A stretch of 64,000 bases of DNA from the NCBI RefSeq assembly GCF_031954365.1, contig NZ_JAUSVZ010000003.1. The stretch is one strand, 5' to 3'. Below the pieces are notes generated by a model. That model was given only the letters and a program-made list of their open reading frames with translations, was not told where the DNA came from and ran no database searches. Origin of the DNA: Brevibacillus aydinogluensis. Its GTDB lineage: Bacteria; Bacillota; Bacilli; Brevibacillales; Brevibacillaceae. Shown here piece after piece: positions 61,667 through 64,000 of the stretch (position 1 is the stretch's first letter; each line of letters starts with the position of its first letter). Position numbers and translations under genes: made by a program.

Positions 61667-62566
61667 TTACACGGTAACACTTTTCACTGCCTGGCTCTTG
61701 ACGGGATTGACCAGCACGCCGATGCCGGATATCTCAATCTCGATCCGATCACCGTCGGCCAGCGTGAACTCATCCGGCGGGACGATGCACGTGCCGGTCA
61801 ACAACACGGTGCCGTCAAAAATCTGGTTGTCCCGCAGCAGATACGCGACCAGATCATCGTACCGCCGCTTCAACTGTCCGGTGCTTGCTGTACCTTCCAC
61901 CACTTTGGTTCCGTTCCGGCTGATGCGGCAGGTGATCTGGAAGGCGTACGGATCATCCACCGTTTCCGCCAGACGTATCGCCGGGCCAATTGAGCAGGAG
62001 CCCCGCCACACTTTCGCCTGGGGCAGATAAAGCGGGTTTTCTCCCTCGATGTCACGGCAGCTCATGTCGTTGCCGACCGTATATCCGAGTATTCTGCCGT
62101 CACTGGCGAGAACCAGGCCAAGTTCCGGCTCCGGGATCTGCCAATTGGAGTCACTGCGCAGGTACAATTCCCGATTGGGGCCGACCGTTCGGGCTGCGGT
62201 CGATTTAAAGAAGATCTCCGGCCGTTTCGCCTCATATACTTTGTCGTAAAACGTCGTGACGTCCAGCTTTCCGCCGGTAGCCTCGTAGTTTCTCGCATCC
62301 CGGCTTCGCTCGTACGTCACGCCGCAGGCCCAGACCTCCGGCGCTTCCACCGGCACCAAGAGCGGCAGTTCTTCCATTCGCTGCGGAATCGGCTGCGCAT
62401 CGGCGATGGCTTCCTGCACCACGGCAAGCGGGCTGATCCCGCGCTCATCCGCCTCCCTCACCAGCTCGAGAAAATCGCGCTGCGGCAGCACATATACCCG
62501 GGAATCATCGAGGACAGCTGCAAGCACCGGAACAGAGTCCCCCATCAAGAATCGAATAATCCGCAT
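61667..62566 (-). CDS. FAH-superfamily enzyme, 2-keto-3-deoxy-sugar-acid dehydratase-like
   Basis: The start at 62566 follows GGGAGG and gives 299 aa. The metal-binding core includes VWACGVTYERSRDARNYEA, the EIFFKSTAARTVGPN stretch, PEPELGLVLASDGRILGYTV and the DMSCRDIEG motif. The pattern is close to 2-keto-3-deoxy-D-arabinonate or -xylonate dehydratases, which make 2-oxoglutarate semialdehyde. It lies in a cluster with an IclR regulator and a KDPG-type aldolase, which supports sugar-acid breakdown. Hydrolase activity is an alternative. Confidence 0.82.
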   Translation of the reverse strand: MRIIRFLMGDSVPVLAAVLDDSRVYVLPQRDFLELVREADERGISPLAVVQEAIADAQPIPQRMEELPLLVPVEAPEVWACGVTYERSRDARNYEATGGKLDVTTFYDKVYEAKRPEIFFKSTAARTVGPNRELYLRSDSNWQIPEPELGLVLASDGRILGYTVGNDMSCRDIEGENPLYLPQAKVWRGSCSIGPAIRLAETVDDPYAFQITCRISRNGTKVVEGTASTGQLKRRYDDLVAYLLRDNQIFDGTVLLTGTCIVPPDEFTLADGDRIEIEISGIGVLVNPVKSQAVKSVTV

Positions 62567-62594
62567 ATGGTACCCTCCCATTTGTTTTGTATTG

Positions 62595-62609
62595 TAAAAC
62601 TATGTTTTA
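62595..62609 (-). promoter_or_regulatory. palindrome upstream of the FAH-family gene
   Basis: TAAAAC-TAT-GTTTTA is a perfect inverted repeat with six-base arms, 29 bases upstream of the start. It resembles KdgR/IclR-type operators in AT-rich arms. The IclR regulator encoded next door may bind here. Confidence 0.4.
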
Positions 62610-62666
62610 AATTATGCTGACACCCACGGGTGCACTTCCTTGTCACGAAAGTTGCGAGACGATTTG

Positions 62667-63440
62667 TTACGAATGCTGTGAGGCGATACCGTACCCCATC
62701 TGCTGCGACATTTCCTCTGCTGCCGGCTTCAACATGCCGAGGAACTCCATCAACATGTGGTCATCTACGCGGGAGACCAGCGTGGAGATGCTGACAGCAG
62801 CCACCACCTGCCCCTTGTGATTGCGGATGGGAACAGCGATGCAGCGAACGCCCGGCTCGTTCTCCTGATTGTCTACTGCATAACCAGCCTGCCGCACCTT
62901 CTCCAGTTCCTGCCGAAACGCCTGTTCATTGGTGATCGTGTTTGGCGTCTGCGGCACGTACTGATATCCATCCAAGATGTATCGAAGTTCTTCCTCCGGC
63001 AAGAAGGCGACCAGCACCTTGCCCACCGCGCTGGAATGTACGGGAATTCTCCTGCCGATGCGCGAGTACAAAATCGTCGCCATCGGACCTTCCACCTTAT
63101 CGATATACACGCCCTCTTTGTCGTCCAGGATGACAAGATGCGTTGTTTGCCCGGTCTTCATGGACAAGTCGACGAGGTATCTTTTCGCTATTTTCCGAAT
63201 ATCCAGACCATGGATGACATAATGCCCTCGTTCAAACAGCTTCATCCCCAACCGATATTTGCCGTTTTCCGGGTTTTGGTCAATGTAGCCGTGTACCTGT
63301 AGCGTCTTTAACAGGGAATGAACCGTACTCTTGTGCAACTGCATACGTTCGCTGATTTCGGTGATTTTCAGTTCGGTTACCTGTTCATCAAAAAGGTCGA
63401 GTATTTTCAGAGCACGTTCCACAGCTTGAATGATCGGCAT
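62667..63440 (-). CDS. IclR-family transcriptional regulator
   Basis: This 257-aa protein starts MPIIQAVERALKILDLF after AAAGGGAGG. The N-terminal winged helix has LKITEISERMQLHKSTVHSL (about 22-41) and the C-terminal IclR effector domain has GRRIPVHSSAVGKVLVAF and GVRCIAVPIRNHKGQVVAAV. It lies between the aldolase and the FAH-family gene and probably governs both. Confidence 0.93.
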   Translation of the reverse strand: MPIIQAVERALKILDLFDEQVTELKITEISERMQLHKSTVHSLLKTLQVHGYIDQNPENGKYRLGMKLFERGHYVIHGLDIRKIAKRYLVDLSMKTGQTTHLVILDDKEGVYIDKVEGPMATILYSRIGRRIPVHSSAVGKVLVAFLPEEELRYILDGYQYVPQTPNTITNEQAFRQELEKVRQAGYAVDNQENEPGVRCIAVPIRNHKGQVVAAVSISTLVSRVDDHMLMEFLGMLKPAAEEMSQQMGYGIASQHS

Positions 63441-63523
63441 TGTATCCTCCCTTTACCCATGTGATTGCGGAAATGATGTTGGAGATATATTACCATAGAA
63501 TCGGGACCTATGAACGAGACTCT

Positions 63524-64000
63524 TTACGCTGATTTTCCGCAATCAACACGGGCACGGCGAACGGCGTCCACAATTGTTCGGGCCGTTTGTTCCACGGCGG
63601 CAAAGTCACCGGCGGCAATCGCCCGGCGATTTAGCAGTTTTCCGCCAATACCGACTGCTGCCGCTCCCGCCTCGATAAACGCGGCGACATTGTGCTCGTC
63701 AATGCCTCCGGTAGGAATGATCGGAATGTGTGGAAACGGCGCTTTGACATCTTGTAGATACTGCACCCCGAGCGCGGCCGCGGGGAATAGCTTGACCAAA
63801 TCGGCCCCCCACTCCACCGCCGTAATCATTTCGGTCGGCGTCATCACGCCCGGTACGGCGATCTTCCCGTAACGCAAGGCGGCACGAATCACGCCTTGAT
63901 GCAGGCTGGGGCTGAAGATGAAATCGGCTCCGCTTTTGATCGCCATCACGGCGGATTCGCTGTCGATCACCGTTCCCGCTCCGACTATCGCGCGCCCCTG
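63524..64000 (-). CDS. KDPG/KHG aldolase family protein, partial
   Basis: The N-terminus is cut by the right edge; about 158 codons remain. It has VGAGTVIDSESA, the Lys of the Schiff base in ADLVKLFPAAALG and the C-terminal IPTGGIDEHNVAAFIEAGA. The family splits 2-keto-3-deoxy-6-phosphogluconate into pyruvate and glyceraldehyde-3-phosphate. Its place beside the IclR and FAH-family genes suggests hexuronate or sugar-acid catabolism. Substrate specificity cannot be set from this part. Confidence 0.9.
   Translation of the reverse strand, partial: QGRAIVGAGTVIDSESAVMAIKSGADFIFSPSLHQGVIRAALRYGKIAVPGVMTPTEMITAVEWGADLVKLFPAAALGVQYLQDVKAPFPHIPIIPTGGIDEHNVAAFIEAGAAAVGIGGKLLNRRAIAAGDFAAVEQTARTIVDAVRRARVDCGKSA

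Noticed and set aside
1..64000. CRISPR arrays, tRNA/rRNA genes, insertion sequences, prophage
   Set aside because: No regularly spaced repeats, cloverleaf-like genes, transposase or phage structural frames were seen.

Overview
The window comes from a motile, moderately GC-rich member of the Bacillales, most like Brevibacillus and relatives (Paenibacillaceae). The evidence is the gene order sucC-sucD-dprA-topA-trmFO-xerC-hslV-hslU-codY followed by one long fla/che operon, the presence of cheC, cheD, fliY, swrD and codY, strong AGGAGG-type ribosome binding sites, and many GTG or TTG starts. Almost every gene is on the minus strand, so transcription runs from high to low coordinates; only the yhbD-bactofilin operon (59.4-61.6 kb) is on the plus strand.

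Region 1 (1-29.5 kb) is the fla/che operon read right to left: flgB, flgC, fliE, fliF, fliG, fliH, fliI, fliJ, a MotE/YlxF-like protein, fliK, a TIGR02530-type protein, flgE, swrD, fliL, fliM, fliY, cheY, fliO/fliZ, fliP, fliQ, fliR, flhB, flhA, flhF, flhG, cheB, cheA, cheW, cheC, cheD, a small membrane protein, sigD, a FapA/DUF342 protein and two small genes, the last cut by the window edge. The hook-cap gene flgD, normally between fliK and flgE, is absent. The 381-bp gap upstream of flgB holds the codY terminator, a SigmaA-like promoter and a CodY-box-like sequence touching the -35.

Region 2 (29.7-43.3 kb) holds housekeeping genes: codY, hslUV, xerC, trmFO, topA, dprA, sucCD, an unknown lipoprotein, a 0.7-kb gene-free stretch, a YbjQ-family protein and a glutamine-rich protein.

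Region 3 (43.4-56.9 kb) is an accessory catabolic locus: an MFS transporter, an enoyl-CoA hydratase, two paralogous acyl/aryl-CoA ligases, a three-subunit molybdenum hydroxylase (CoxS/M/L-like) with a CoxG-like protein, MocA- and XdhC-like cofactor maturation proteins, an AraC-type response regulator and a gamma-carbonic-anhydrase-like protein. The gene set matches the known scheme of 2-furoate degradation (CoA activation, hydroxylation of the furoyl-CoA ring, hydration/hydrolysis towards 2-oxoglutarate), but the substrate is an inference. Two operon-start regions carry CodY-box-like sequences with two mismatches each.

Region 4 (56.9-64 kb) has an RpiR regulator with a class-III aminotransferase whose promoter carries two matching operator-like palindromes about three helical turns apart; the yhbD-yhbE-yhbF (bactofilin) operon with a perfect palindrome between its -35 and -10; and a sugar-acid cluster (FAH-family enzyme, IclR regulator, KDPG-type aldolase cut by the right edge). 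I saw no tRNA, rRNA, CRISPR array, insertion sequence or prophage.
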